From the NCBI RefSeq assembly GCF_018143015.1, contig NC_054746.1, forward strand, positions 30,717,129 to 30,781,128: 64,000 nucleotides of DNA, in the 5' to 3' direction. Below are positions 1 through 17,600 of the stretch, in pieces (within the stretch, counting starts at the first letter, position 1; each line of letters starts with the position of its first letter). This stretch comes from Lytechinus variegatus. Lineage: Eukaryota > Echinodermata > Echinoidea > Temnopleuroida > Toxopneustidae. The position numbers and the translations under genes are program-made. The notes beneath the pieces were generated by a model. That model did no database searches, was not told where the DNA came from, and worked only from the letters and a program-made list of their open reading frames with translations.

Positions 1-143
1 GCCTATACCTCCCTTAGGGGTTCCCGAAGTCTCAAAATTGCATTTTTTACCCCCCCCCCCCATTCGGGCAAAAGGCATTTCTGCTATATGGTTAAGTCAC
101 TTTTATGATTTGAAGCTTAAAGATGAGTAGGTTTAGTTTATCA

Positions 144-280
144 GCGCATCGACCCTTCCCTCTTCAGGGACTCCAAATTGACAGATTTTCCCATAGATTG
201 GCAAAATACGGCGCATCGACCCCTTCCCTCTTCAGGGGCTCCAAATTGACAGATTTTTCCCATAAATTGGCAAAATACGG
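144..280. repeat. Two-copy tandem duplication, 67-bp period
   Basis: Two adjacent copies begin GCGCATCGACCC at 144 and 211 and both end GGCAAAATACG. They differ by a few bases. The duplication lies in the presumed last intron (or 3' flank) of POLR2G. No function is inferred. Confidence 0.85.
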
Positions 281-1372
281 AAAAAAGTGCTACTTTGGTA
301 TACAGTTAAATAGTAGTATAATAGGATGTGGCAGGTCTAATAGCTATACATCTTATTTTTCTCTTGAACTTTGAGATCGAGCAAGCAGAAAATGTCATTA
401 TTTTGGTGTACAATGTCACGTGACTAGCATATGCTAGTGCCTAGACCCTTTCATGTTAAACAAGTAATACAGTCCAAACAGAATCGAATTTATGTATTTA
501 ATGTTAATAGTAACAATGTTCTTGTGGTATAAATCTTTGCTTACTGATATTTATGATACAGCGATAGTTTGAGGAAGTCAATGTTTATAGTATATCGAGG
601 CCGCAATTGATATGATTTGTAATCGGGTCTGAGTACATAGTATACACTGGCGTCGTCTGCTACGTAAACTTAATGAGCGAATATGACCAAAATTAACCAT
701 TATGTTTATGCAAATTAGAACACTTTCCCCTATTCGGATTTTCTGGGACTTTTAGTATGGTCTTCTATGGACCTCAAAGAAACGTTCTGCATTGGAATAA
801 ATTCTGTTGCAATTTGTTCCAAGTGAAAATTTAAAATGACTGGACTATAATGCAAAAACCCTATAGTCATGAATATCACTTGGATAAAAGAAGCTACTTT
901 TTCAGGGCTTGCCGACTGACTGTTAAGTTCTTACTGAAGGAAATCACAAAATATTGAGATTAGGTTTGGTCACATGATGCTCTTTAGACCAATCAGCATA
1001 CAGGATTTAATTCATGCAGGATATAAAACATGCTATATTATGAATGTTGGGGTATGATTGCCTTTATGTTACACCTAGATATATCCTCATCATTTGATTG
1101 GTTGTTTGATGTTGATCACTTAGCCCATTTTTCAATGACATCATCTGTGCAATTTTGGATCCATACAATTTTGTCCATTGCACACGCACGTCAAGACCAC
1201 AGGCAATATACGTTAAAACATTCATGCTTACAGTGCGCGTGTTTGTATGTGACAAATCAACAAATTTGCATTCACTTTTAATACACTTTTGCATTCAAAT
1301 TGATCAAATTCCAAATGACAAGGATCTATTTTTAGGTATCATATAAAACAATGTTCTTTTCATTTGTGAAAT

Positions 1373-1478
1373 GGACAGAATACTTAATTTGGTGAAAGAT
1401 AAAATGAAAGATCATTTCAACTCGGCTACGCCTCGATGAATGGAACATTCATCTTTCACTTCGTGAAGTATTCTGTCC
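1373..1478. repeat. Inverted repeat (hairpin element fragment)
   Basis: GGACAGAATACTT with a following GTGAAAGAT segment on the left is mirrored by ATCTTTCAC and AAGTATTCTGTCC on the right. The loop contains CGGCTACGCCTCG. It is probably a small MITE or a remnant; no target duplication was identified. Confidence 0.6.
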
Positions 1479-1833
1479 ATTGCACTGGTGGACATTCATC
1501 TTTTGTATACTATTCAACATATGGTATTTAAACCATTTGGTATTTTTTAAACATATGGATTTTTGAATAGTCAATTGGCTAGATTTAAACAACCTTTGTG
1601 AATTTCATCCAAAATTGTACAACTGATACCAATGATATGAAAAAAATACAGGTGATTAAACTGTACATGAAAATTACATTCACAATGTGAATAGAATCAC
1701 ACAATTTTAGCACTCCACAAGAACACATACAAATCCACTGCCTGCCCCATGACACCTTCAAGTCAATGGACATCCCAAAGATTGTGCATTAATTCATTAT
1801 CACATCTTGATGGCTTGCCCAAGAAACAGACCT

Positions 1834-1972
1834 CTGGACCCTATAACACAAAGCATAACAATTGATCACAAGTCTCATTTCCATGATTGATTGCACTGAC
1901 CACTATGAACAATCAATCATATAAATCAAATGTACAATCAATCACTAAGCTTATAGTGTTATGGGTCCCAGG
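1834..1972. mobile_element. Short MITE with imperfect terminal inverted repeats
   Basis: The left end TGGACCCTATAACAC is mirrored by GTGTTATGGGTCCCA on the right, and the interior holds an inverted pair of ATTGATTG-type motifs. The size (about 140 bp) and hairpin layout fit a non-autonomous DNA transposon lying just downstream of POLR2G exon 5, inside the presumed last intron. Confidence 0.65.
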
Positions 1973-1994
1973 ATGACATGAAAGAGAGCCTTAC

Positions 1995-7622
<5,628 letters not shown>

Positions 7623-7760
7623 GCTTGAATTTGAAAGATCGACTCCCACTTCGCGAACGGTCAGCAAGGGCATGCAGGCAAAGATATACGGTACCGTCGC
7701 GACGCGTAGTACCGTACTAGTACTCGGCTTGATATTGCCGATCTAGAGTCATGCATAGAG
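7623..7760 (-). promoter_or_regulatory. Putative POLR2G promoter / 5' UTR region
   Basis: The sequence immediately upstream of the RPB7 start codon is locally rich in CpG (GGTACCGTCGCGACGCG near 7690) compared with its AT-rich surroundings, as often seen at housekeeping promoters. No TATA box is evident. The assignment rests on position and composition only. Confidence 0.45.
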
Positions 7761-8031
7761 ATATACATCTTACTTAGCTCTATGAATGCAATCGAAATCT
7801 TTAAAACTGTAAAATAAAGATTTAGCATTCCAGAAGATTGGCTTTTCCATGAGATTTTTTAATCAGCAATTCCATCAAATTTTATCCTAGTGGAATTTTT
7901 TTATCACAAATTGAGATCAAATCTTCCAGTCACTAAGTAATGACTTACTTCGCTAAAGAAAATTCTGAAATACTCTTATTTAGACAAGTGTATGTCTTCC
8001 TGAGATTTGAGAAACAAATAATTTTGGAAAA

Positions 8032-8102
8032 ATAATGATGTTGTCTTGTCTTTCCGTTGATGCCCACAATCAAAGTGTTGATTACTATGGCAAAGTTGAA
8101 AA
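8032..8102 (+). repeat. Dispersed repeat fragment, copy 1
   Basis: TTGTCTTGTCTTTCCGTTGA, then TGCCCA and later ACTATGGCAAAGTTGAA, recurs in diverged form at 50695-50760 (TTGTTTTGTCTTTCCCTTGA). Family unknown. Confidence 0.65.
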
Positions 8103-8274
8103 AGGTTGACTTGGTCTTATCCTACTGTACTGTTGAAACATTTGATTTTTTTTATCAAGGAAATTTGGGAAATATTACACGAATCATAGAGCAACTGCTT
8201 TATTCGGTATGAGTTTTGTTATATTATTGCACTTTTCATGTGATACTGCCCCAGATGACCTCGCCGGATTATTT

Positions 8275-8757
8275 TTTTCGGATGTGAAATAAAAAAGTTA
8301 TGCCATTCTAAATTTTCGTTTTAATTTCACCATATTCACATCCTGGTCGGTATGCAAATGAGGAGACTGATGACATCATCCGCACTATTTCTTTCATTTT
8401 ATTTCATTACATGGAATTATATGAAATATTCTCATTTTTCCTCGTTGTCATATGAAACGAAATTTTATTCTTCCGTGAACACGTGTAACCATCATTGTTT
8501 TTAAATTGTGTGGTTCTTAAAACAAAAGAGTCCTTACTGTCGGCAAATCTGTAAAAATTAAAAAATTGTATAATTCAAACAATACAAAACAAAAGAAATA
8601 GCGAGAGTGGGACATCGTCGAATGCATATTACCGAGTTGTGTTTTGTGAAAAAGCGAAACCTTAAAATGTCATACTTATTTTACACCCCGACTTTGATGA
8701 AATTTTTAGTGTCTTTTTTTTTCAAATAAACTTTTCGTTGGTGTGGACTTGACCTTT
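8275..8757. mobile_element. Decayed TTAA-type hairpin MITE
   Basis: GATGTGAAATAAAAAAGTTA near 8280 is mirrored by a decayed counterpart near 8660-8690 (ATGTCATACTTATTTTACAC). The right end GGTGTGGACTTGACCTTTAA carries a terminal TTAA. A matching left terminus was not found, so the element is truncated or strongly eroded on that side. Confidence 0.55.
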
Positions 8758-8924
8758 AAATTGTCAACTTAAACATGATAAACTGCCCATATTATATAAA
8801 GGTTTTTAAAGCATAACATCGGATTTGGAATATTCTAAAAACAAATAAACTCAATCCCCATCCATAAAAGAATGAGAGTTTGTATATGATTTTTCAAATA
8901 TTGTTTAGTATTACTTTTTTATTG

Positions 8925-8996
8925 ATTATAATTAATTAATTTATTTATTTATTCGTTCATTCATTAATTAATCAATGAATTTATATATTCATGAGA
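8925..8996. repeat. AT-rich simple sequence
   Basis: Degenerate ATTA/ATTT/ATTC repeats with partial dyad symmetry. Confidence 0.8.
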
Positions 8997-9584
8997 GCAT
9001 GATCGTTACAAACCAACATATTCTGATAGTAATCAGGGCCTACTTACTATGAGATTATGGGATTAAAAATTATAACCAACATTAAAGGTCTTCTTCTGAT
9101 CCGACTTCTGACGTATGTAGGGATCTGTTTTACACGACAAATAAATTGATACCTCACAAATCCCAAGAACGCAATTATATTATATGACTGGAAAGGAGTA
9201 TCTTCTCCCATATAATTTGATACCATGCAATATGTATTCTATGGAGTGATGAAAATTTTGACTTGCGCCAAAGTAGGTTGCAATGAATGAATCCAGGTGC
9301 CAATGATTTCAAAATCCATCATGGGTAATAAACATATTTGCCAATTCATTTTCAATGAAATTAACCGTGAGAATTAATACTAAAATGTGTTTGTTAAATT
9401 ATGTTCGATTTTATTTATAACGGCCCAATTATTTTATGATTTGTATAATTTCATTATTTATTGATTTGTTAAACATCTAAAAGTTAAAAATAAACTGCAA
9501 TTAAATCAACAAGTTTTCAAGAATGAAATGGATTACAGCGATCAATCAGTGCTGATTTCAATGTTGTTGTGCCTTGATACCAGG

Positions 9585-9757
9585 GGGTCGTTTCATAAAG
9601 CTGTGCGTAAGTTAAGAGCGACTTTAAGAACGACTGGTGAATCTTTCTTACGAGTTGAACCATCGCCAAATTATGTTGTATACCATTCACCACAAGAAAG
9701 GATCACCAGTCGTTCTTAAAGTCGCTCTTAACTTACGAATAATTTTATGAAACACCC
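9585..9757. mobile_element. Hairpin MITE of the GTTTCATAAA family
   Basis: The left end GGGTCGTTTCATAAAGC is mirrored by a right end TTTTATGAAACACCC. The sub-terminal AAGTTAAGAGCGACTTTAAG is mirrored by CTTAAAGTCGCTCTTAACTT, so both arms of about 60 bp are well conserved. Direct repeats ACCAGG flank it on both sides (9579-9584 and 9758-9763), a likely target duplication. Confidence 0.88.
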
Positions 9758-11457
9758 ACCAGGGGCGACGGGGCAAAGTACAATTAAGAGGGGGAACCGT
9801 ATCGCATAATAATCGTTGAAGATCATGTGCTTACAAAAAAGTTATTATCCATTATAGACCTATACAACTACCACATTTCGTACAAATTAGCGCGAATTAA
9901 ATTAATACATAATAAAATCAAATATTATATTCAACTATACGACATTCTGTATCCAACAATATAAACATTATTCTGAACTTGGGTCTTAAAGGGATACTCT
10001 AGGCTGAAAAAGAAAGTAGGGAATTCCTGAGTATAGTGGCAAATGATCCTATATTGAGGGAACAGAGGGAAGACATTGCTGGCATATATGGTTACTTCTT
10101 GATATGAGTTGCGTCGGGCAATTTGGAATTCACAAGATATTCTATACGTTTTTTTAAACGGGCAACCAATGGAGCTACTAAATTGATTGATTGGGTGTGA
10201 TTTTTTTACCTGATTGCTAAGAAAGCATGAATGCTTGTAAGCAAGCAACCAGAGGACCGACGGCTTAAGGTCCGGCTCTCAAAAGGACCTGATACTGAGG
10301 ATTAATGCCTTACCTTAATTGGGTTTTGTTGGCGAGTCCCTATCCTGGTCCTTGATTCCACGCCTGAGACTTAATTAGAAGTGCATGGAAGGGGCGGATT
10401 CAACTAAAGGGGGGGGGGGGTATTTACATCCACACGTATACCTTGTCGGATCATTTTCACTATGGGCTCAAGTCCTCTCTATTTTAATTCAAAGACTGAA
10501 GTTTTAAGTACATCTTAGTTTATCGGCTAACGAGATTATATGTATCTCATAAATCCTGAAAATAAACATTGTGAGCTCGAAGTGGTAGCTAAAATTCTTT
10601 TTTGACCTGAAAATCAACTAAACATTAAGCAATTTTGGTAAAAGATATGTATCTAACTGAAAAGAACACGCACGCGAGCTGCAATTTTTAATGAAGGCCT
10701 TCTATTCATACTTCATCCGTGCATATATTATCTAACTTGAAAACGGTATAATATTATCCTCTGATCTCTCTTTTTATCTCAAGCACTCAACAAGAATTTT
10801 TCTTATTATTCCCCAATTATTTTATTCACTTTTCTTCCTCCTCTCTTTCATTTTCCCATTTTCTTTTCCTCCTTTGTGTGTGTGTGTGCTGCCATTAGGG
10901 GCGGGGAGCGCTTCGCCCCATCTGGGTCCTCTATATGCATGTCATGGTCGGGGCCTAACCAAAAATGAAAGAAAAAAAAATGATAGGGGCCGCGGACCCA
11001 TTAAAAATAGACATTTCATTTGCAAATTCCATCCATAGGCTCACAGGGATTTTAGTCAACATGCTTTACTCCATAATCATTCAACTTAATTACTCTGTCC
11101 TCAAGTTAGAATTAGTTGAATTGATTTATTATCGATAACTTGTCAATTTATCTTTCACTACGCCACGCCCACACAACACCCTCTTCGTGTTCACGTGGCA
11201 TATGACGAAGTTAATTAGTAAACATTGCAGCAGCATGCGCAGCAGTGCAGCCCCATATCATAGAGATGTATCTCTAAGCTATATGAGCAGCCCGGGCCCC
11301 TGCATATTAAGCGTAAAATACCGATCCGTACATATTGCGATCCCTTCATTGCAACACAAGCCAACTGACACAAGCGAAGTGTGGTGTCGTCGCTCTTGCT
11401 CGAAAGCCTTTCTAATTTCATTTTCGACCTCATCTTGATTTTAGTCTTAAAGTAAAA

Positions 11458-11663
11458 ATGGTTGATAGTATCTATCGTACTCGTTCTTTGGGAGTCGCTT
11501 CAGAGGGTATTCCCGACCAGTATGCAGATGGAAAAGCAGCGAAAGTTTGGGAATTCTACATCGGCGGCCGCAATGAAAGGACAGACGTTTATCGGAGCTG
11601 GATCACCCAGCTGCTCCGGGAGAAGAATTGCAAGCGTGTGCTTGACGTCGCGTGTGGTACTGG
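11458..11663 (+). CDS. GNMT: GNMT exon 1
   Basis: ATG at 11458 preceded by AGTAAAA; donor GTGAGT at 11664. It encodes residues 1-68 and two bases of G69, ending inside SAM motif I. Confidence 0.97.
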
Positions 11664-14600
11664 GTGAGTTCACATGCGCATAATTTCACGCTTTCATTTG
11701 CAATTCACATGCAATGTGCAGTCCTTACTGTGTATGAGAATGATGGGAGATGAAGTGCCCATATCGTACGCACATTTTAGAAACAATTATCTATCTAGGC
11801 CCTATGTCATATCCAATAAGTTCTCATATTTTTTAAAAAACAAGCAATATTTTAAAAGAATGTGAACCAACATTTAACAAGAACTTGAGAAGTACAAACT
11901 TTTGTCTGATCACTCAATGAATTATGCCAAAAATCTTTGTCACTTTTCAGATTTATTCTCTTGTTCGGTGTAATATGGCAATGATGACCATTAATTATAA
12001 TGTTGATGATATGAAAATTGAAGTTGAAAACTTAAGTTTAGTGGAGGTGGATGCATTTTTTTTCACATACCGGTATCAAAATTTATTTTGGTTTCAAGAT
12101 GCCCACCAGAATAGAAGTGTATTGTTTTCTGGTAGAAAATCATTTCTCAAGCAAGTTTAGTTCATCAGCATGCAATCACTACATGTGTAACCAATTACTT
12201 TGAAAGAAAAAAAAGAGAGGGCCCTACAAATGTGTAGACCCCAAATTTTAACAAGAATCAGTGGATGAAAGAGTTTCACTTAAAAGTCATTGATAGATGA
12301 TAGTCAAATATATATATAGGCCTAAACCTTTAAAAAGCTGTAGACAGATCAGGGGGATACAATACAAATTAGACCAAAGCATTAATATGGTGAAATAAGA
12401 CAAACTGGCAATACATTAACTGTAAAGAATGTGTTGACTAGCAGTTTATAAGCACTTGGCTACTATTTATAGACAGCTGAAATCTTTCTTTTTTGAGGTT
12501 TATTTTATTACATGTATATACCGTATATAAACTCCTCAAAAAAAGTTTGGAAATCTGACTTTGATTTATAACCCCTCCTCTGCTTTAGTAAATATTAATA
12601 TAATTAATATCAATGAATAGATCATTTATTTCTCTTGAAAATGACACCCCACATGATATGATTATGGTTCACATGGATGTGCAGTGCCTTGAAATGTGGG
12701 GCAAGGTCAGAATAAAAAAGTTGCAAAATGACACAATATTGAAAGTCACTGTTCTCTATTCGCTGGTGATGAGTGAGTTTCTTAGCGGTTTCTTTTGAAT
12801 TTGATCGATACCCCGGTAATTCCTCATCGGTCTTAGCAAATATCAATATGTAACTAATATCCATGAATAGATAATTTAATTCTCTTTAAAATGATACCCT
12901 ACATGATATGATTACGGTTCACAAGGAGGTGCAGTGCCTTGAAATGTTGGGCAAGGTAAAAATTCAAAAGTTGCAAAATGACACAATATTGAAAGTCACT
13001 GTTCTTTTTCAGTGGTAATGGGTGAGTTTGTCAGCAGTTTCTTTTAATTGTTTTCGTGCACCTTAACATCAACATTATCATGGAATCAAACACACCTCTG
13101 CACAAGCAAACACACAACAAACAAACTTGCATGGGTATTTCAAACCACATATAAAAGTCTCAAACTGTGTCATCTCACAGAACCATCACTACTGTACAGA
13201 AGCAGGGACTTGATTTGAATGTATTTTTTTCTCTATGACACAGACAAGAGAAATATGTTCTGTAATTGACCCTTCATGACTATTTCTGCTTGTTTTACAT
13301 CTTTTTAATGCAGACATCATCCAACACTTTTGAATCCTGCTCTTTTCGTGATGGCATGATCATAATAACAAGCAGGATATAATTTTAAAGAGAATCAAAT
13401 GATCTTTTGAATGATGTCAGATATGCATTGTGTAAAATTGGGAGAAATTAATGGCCAAACTCAGATTTCCAAACTTTTTTTGCTTGTTTTGCAGCTTTCC
13501 AATTCAGACCTCATCCAACACTTTTGAATCCTGCTCTTTTCATGATGGCATGATCATTACAAGCATGGTATCATTTTAAAGAGAATTAAAGGTTCTTTTT
13601 GAATGATGTAAAATATGCATCATGTAAAATTGGGAGTTGGGAGAAATTAATGGCCAAACACAGATTTCCAAAGTCCAAACTTTTTTTGAGGGGTTTATAT
13701 AAAAAAAATCCTCCAATAGAGGGGGTGTAGCCTACATTGCAGCAGGACAAAAGATTAGTGGAATAGACATTATAATGGAGCATCTGACAAACCTGCAAGT
13801 CCAATTAATGTCTATGCTATGGCAAAGACAGCAAAAATTTAGGAAATAGGTAAAGTCCATAAAAATTGTCAGATGTTGAATGACTTGCAAAGATTTCATT
13901 TTCAGATAGTGATGTTCTTCAATGTCTTCCATTTCATGTTTAACTTTTGTTTTTCTTATAATTTAACAGTATTGATTCTGTGATGTTACTGGAGGAGGGA
14001 TTTGAGGTGGTAAGTGTTGATGCCTCTGACAAAATGATAATGCAGGCTTTCAGGGAACGATGGAGTCGTCGCAAAGAGGATGCTTTTGATAAATGGGGTA
14101 AGCAAAAGTTAATAATGTGTAATTTCAAGTTAAGTCTTGATGCTGGTGTCAGTTTTTTCCATAACTTTGTTGCTGCTAATCTTAGTTTAGATTCAAATAA
14201 CATTTCTTTAAAATTTAACACCAACCAAGATCTTCCCTAAAATTTGCCTCAGTTTTATTTTTGTGTGGTACTGAGCAAATGTAAAAATGTAAAAAAAAAA
14301 GTGCAAATATTAAATCCTCCATTGTCTTTGGTGCTATCCCTTAGTGATTGATGGTTGTAGCAATTTCAATAATTAAACCCTATTTTGTATCACAGCATGT
14401 GTACCAACTGAGATGACATTTGATATACCTGTATCAACTTTTTCTTGTGGGTACATGTACATACAAAGATAATAAATAATGTTGTTTTTAAATAGAAATA
14501 ATACATGCATCATACCAATACTGGCCATGATAGTGGAATTCCTTTTTTTCTTAAATCCAATGATGCAGGTTCCCTCATATTTCACTCCTTTAGTTTGTCT

Positions 14601-17600
14601 TTAATTCCAAATCGCTATTCTCTTTGATTTGAATTAATTGTTATGCCTTGTCTGATTTGTATTCTCACAAGTTTTTTGATATTGTTTTCATAATTTTGTT
14701 TGTACTTGTGAAATATGTAAAATAAAGTCAAATCAAATCAAAGCGGAAATGATATGTATACGGTATAGGCAAGATGATGAATGAGTAGAATATCACGGGT
14801 GTAAATCTAAGTCATCATACTATTCAAGTGGGGGAATGAAACACAGCTTGTGTTGATTCTGAATGATTAAAAATTCAGTGACGTTGGATTTTCAAGTGCA
14901 TACTGTGCAACTCTTTCCACAACTACATGTAGCCAGAGGAATATGAATATTATTTGTTTGTGTGTGAAATAAATCTAAAGTAAGTTATTTTCTCATTTTG
15001 TACAATTTCCCAATTGGCAGTCCTGTTCATAAATGAGACAAATCATTGTTTGTGTGTAGTAAGTGAGATAGCAAAACCTAAATTAAGCTGTTCAAACATT
15101 ATAGAGTTTGCCCACATTCCAAAGTCCATTGGAATTGAACATTTGTTTGCTGAATCAGCAATTTCTGTTCTAAGCTCTGTATACAGCTATTAAATTAAAG
15201 CATTGTTACTGGCAGTTCACAAGGTGATGGAAAGGCTGAATTTGGAAATTGTATTATCATTAGTCTGTGTTCTTGAGATTCTAGGCCTTTGTTCAATTGG
15301 CACATTTTTTTTACCCAATAAATTATTAAATTCACTATAATTCACATCTCTTTAAGAAAATCACCAGATACACATATTCTAGCAAGTCATTCAAGTCATG
15401 ATGTCATCAATTTAACAATATTACAGAACTTTACTATTTTCTCTTCAAGTGCATGTTCTAGGCCTATTATCTTTTTTCTGCATCTCTTTGAAAAATGTAT
15501 GAAAAGATATTAAAATTACCGAAGTTTGTGAGTTACACAATACATTATGACATGTATGTACATAGCACCATGAAAGAAAGATGGTATATAGACACAGACC
15601 ATTAATGAAGGCTTAATACGAACAAACCAATAGCATACCACATAATATATTAAAAGGGGAATCTGACACAAATGACAAGTTAGTATTATTTTATTTTTGA
15701 TTTGACGAGAATATATATAAAGTAGTAGACAAGTTGAGGCTTGAACAAAAGTCCAAAATAAGAAAGTTTCAAGTTATCAATTTGTAAAAAATAATTCCTC
15801 TGCACCCCCCCCCCCCAAAAAAAAGCTATATGTTTGCTGCATTAAAAAAAAATTATTATGACATTCACAGTCTGTGTATAAGACAGAAATTCTAGTCATA
15901 CCTCAAAGTTTGGATTGAACAGAAGACAAAACATAGCCCAGGTGGAGAGTTGAACTAGAAATTGTTTCCCCATGATAAGTAAAAATAAAATGGAAACCAA
16001 AAAGAAAAAAAAGATGTGTTTTTGACATGGTATTAAAGAAAGAATTTATTATTTCCAAGGTAATTTTAATGGCGAATGTAAATTTATGTTACCAGTTAGC
16101 CATGTTGATATCGCTTATTAATATGTATGTCATGAATAGTAAAGTATTACATATATCTTATTCAGTATAAAAAAAGACTAGTGGTAATCGTCAGTGGACT
16201 ACATGTATACATCACACCAACTAAAATATTTGTCTTCGCTATCTTTTCTTTTTATCTCAAGTATAGCTGCCCCTTGATTCTTACTATTTTTTATATTGTT
16301 TGTATAATGAATGAGATGAACCTCTCAACATAAATACTTATAATTTCCTTATCACCATGATATATGTTTTGAAGTGGGGTTACCATTTTTAAATTGCCTT
16401 TATTTTTTCGTGTTACATGTAAGTTATATGTTCATGGAAATTAAATGAATACTATATTGAACAAAATTTTGAACTATTATTTTGTAATATCTTGATGCAT
16501 GCTCAAAGTTGAAAGAAATAATGACAATTTATATTTATAATAATGATGAGGAGACAGAGAAGAAGGAGGATGATAATGCTGGAGATGATACTGATGATGA
16601 TGGTGATGATAACAATTATACAGTACTAATGATGATGTTAATATTGAATGAAAATAATGTTAAGTCCTTAACAATAATGATTTGAATGTACATAGTAGTA
16701 AAAGTAATACTAAAAAAATTGAATACAATAAGTTTCATCATAATTATTCACTGTTCATTCTAATCCACCAACAGAAATTGAGGTAGCCAATTGGTTGACC
16801 CTTCCAGAAGATCTGCCATCACAAGAAGGCAAGTTTGATGCTGTTATCTGTCTGGGAAACTCCTTTGCCAATCTGCCAGACTTTGAGGGAAATCTGTCCA
16901 ACCAGCGCTTGGCCCTCAAGAATTTTGCGGATTTCCTTCGTCCCGGTGGGATGATGATCATTGACCACAGGAATTATGATGCCATCTTGGATACTGGCCG
17001 TGCCCCTGTCCACAATATCTATTATCATGTGAGTTCAGTGTTAATGTCCCCATAATTTCTATGCTTTTTTGTATGAAGGATTAGATCTCAGATTGGTTCA
17101 TCATTTGTTTATTTTTTGATAGCAATATACATATGTGGGATAGTTTCAACCCACAATAAGGGATTCACAAGACTCAAACATGTTTAGAGAAGCAGTTTAA
17201 GTTCCTCATTTGTCCAATTCAATTTGAATTCTCGCATTTGTCTGAACGATATATTTCTTTCTCCTTGTCCTCCCATAAGGCCATAGCAAAGGCATGTTTC
17301 TCCTGAAAAAAAATCTGTTTTGGGGTGTGTTTCATAAAGTGTCTTATATGACTAAAAGTCATGTGCAATGTGCAGATTATGTTTAACATGTAAACTTCTT
17401 GATGAATATGTGGTAGCTCAGGCCCCCTGTGCATAATCTGACTGATGCAGTAAATTTTACATGTATATACCGTACTACTACTACATGTATACTGCACTTA
17501 AAAAGAAATTCAAGATAATCAGGTAACATATGTCTGACACTTTTCGGTTCAAGACAGACAATTTGATCTATCACTCGAAATAATTGGAACCTTTAAAAAA

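Larger units (their letters stand above)
1..1994. other. Non-coding stretch, probably last intron of POLR2G
   Basis: No codons for the missing RPB7 C-terminus could be found here on the minus strand, so the final exon is inferred to lie beyond position 1, making this an intron of at least 2 kb. It contains the small repeats listed separately. The short open frames show no resemblance to known proteins. Confidence 0.6.
7623..11457. other. Intergenic region between POLR2G and GNMT (divergent)
   Basis: No coding sequence was recognised. It holds the POLR2G promoter side, a repeat fragment at 8032-8102 that recurs at 50695-50760, a decayed TTAA-type element (8275-8757), AT-rich simple sequence (8925-8996), a MITE (9585-9757), a dispersed-repeat-like block with ACCGACGGCTTAAGGTCC near 10255, a poly-G run near 10410, and the GNMT promoter side just before 11458. 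Confidence 0.7.
14098..16774. other. GNMT intron 2
   Basis: Apart from the LINE-like tail (14620-14745), a poly-C/poly-A run near 15805 and GAT-rich simple sequence (16541-16625), no structured or coding sequence was recognised. The composition is strongly AT-rich. Confidence 0.8.
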
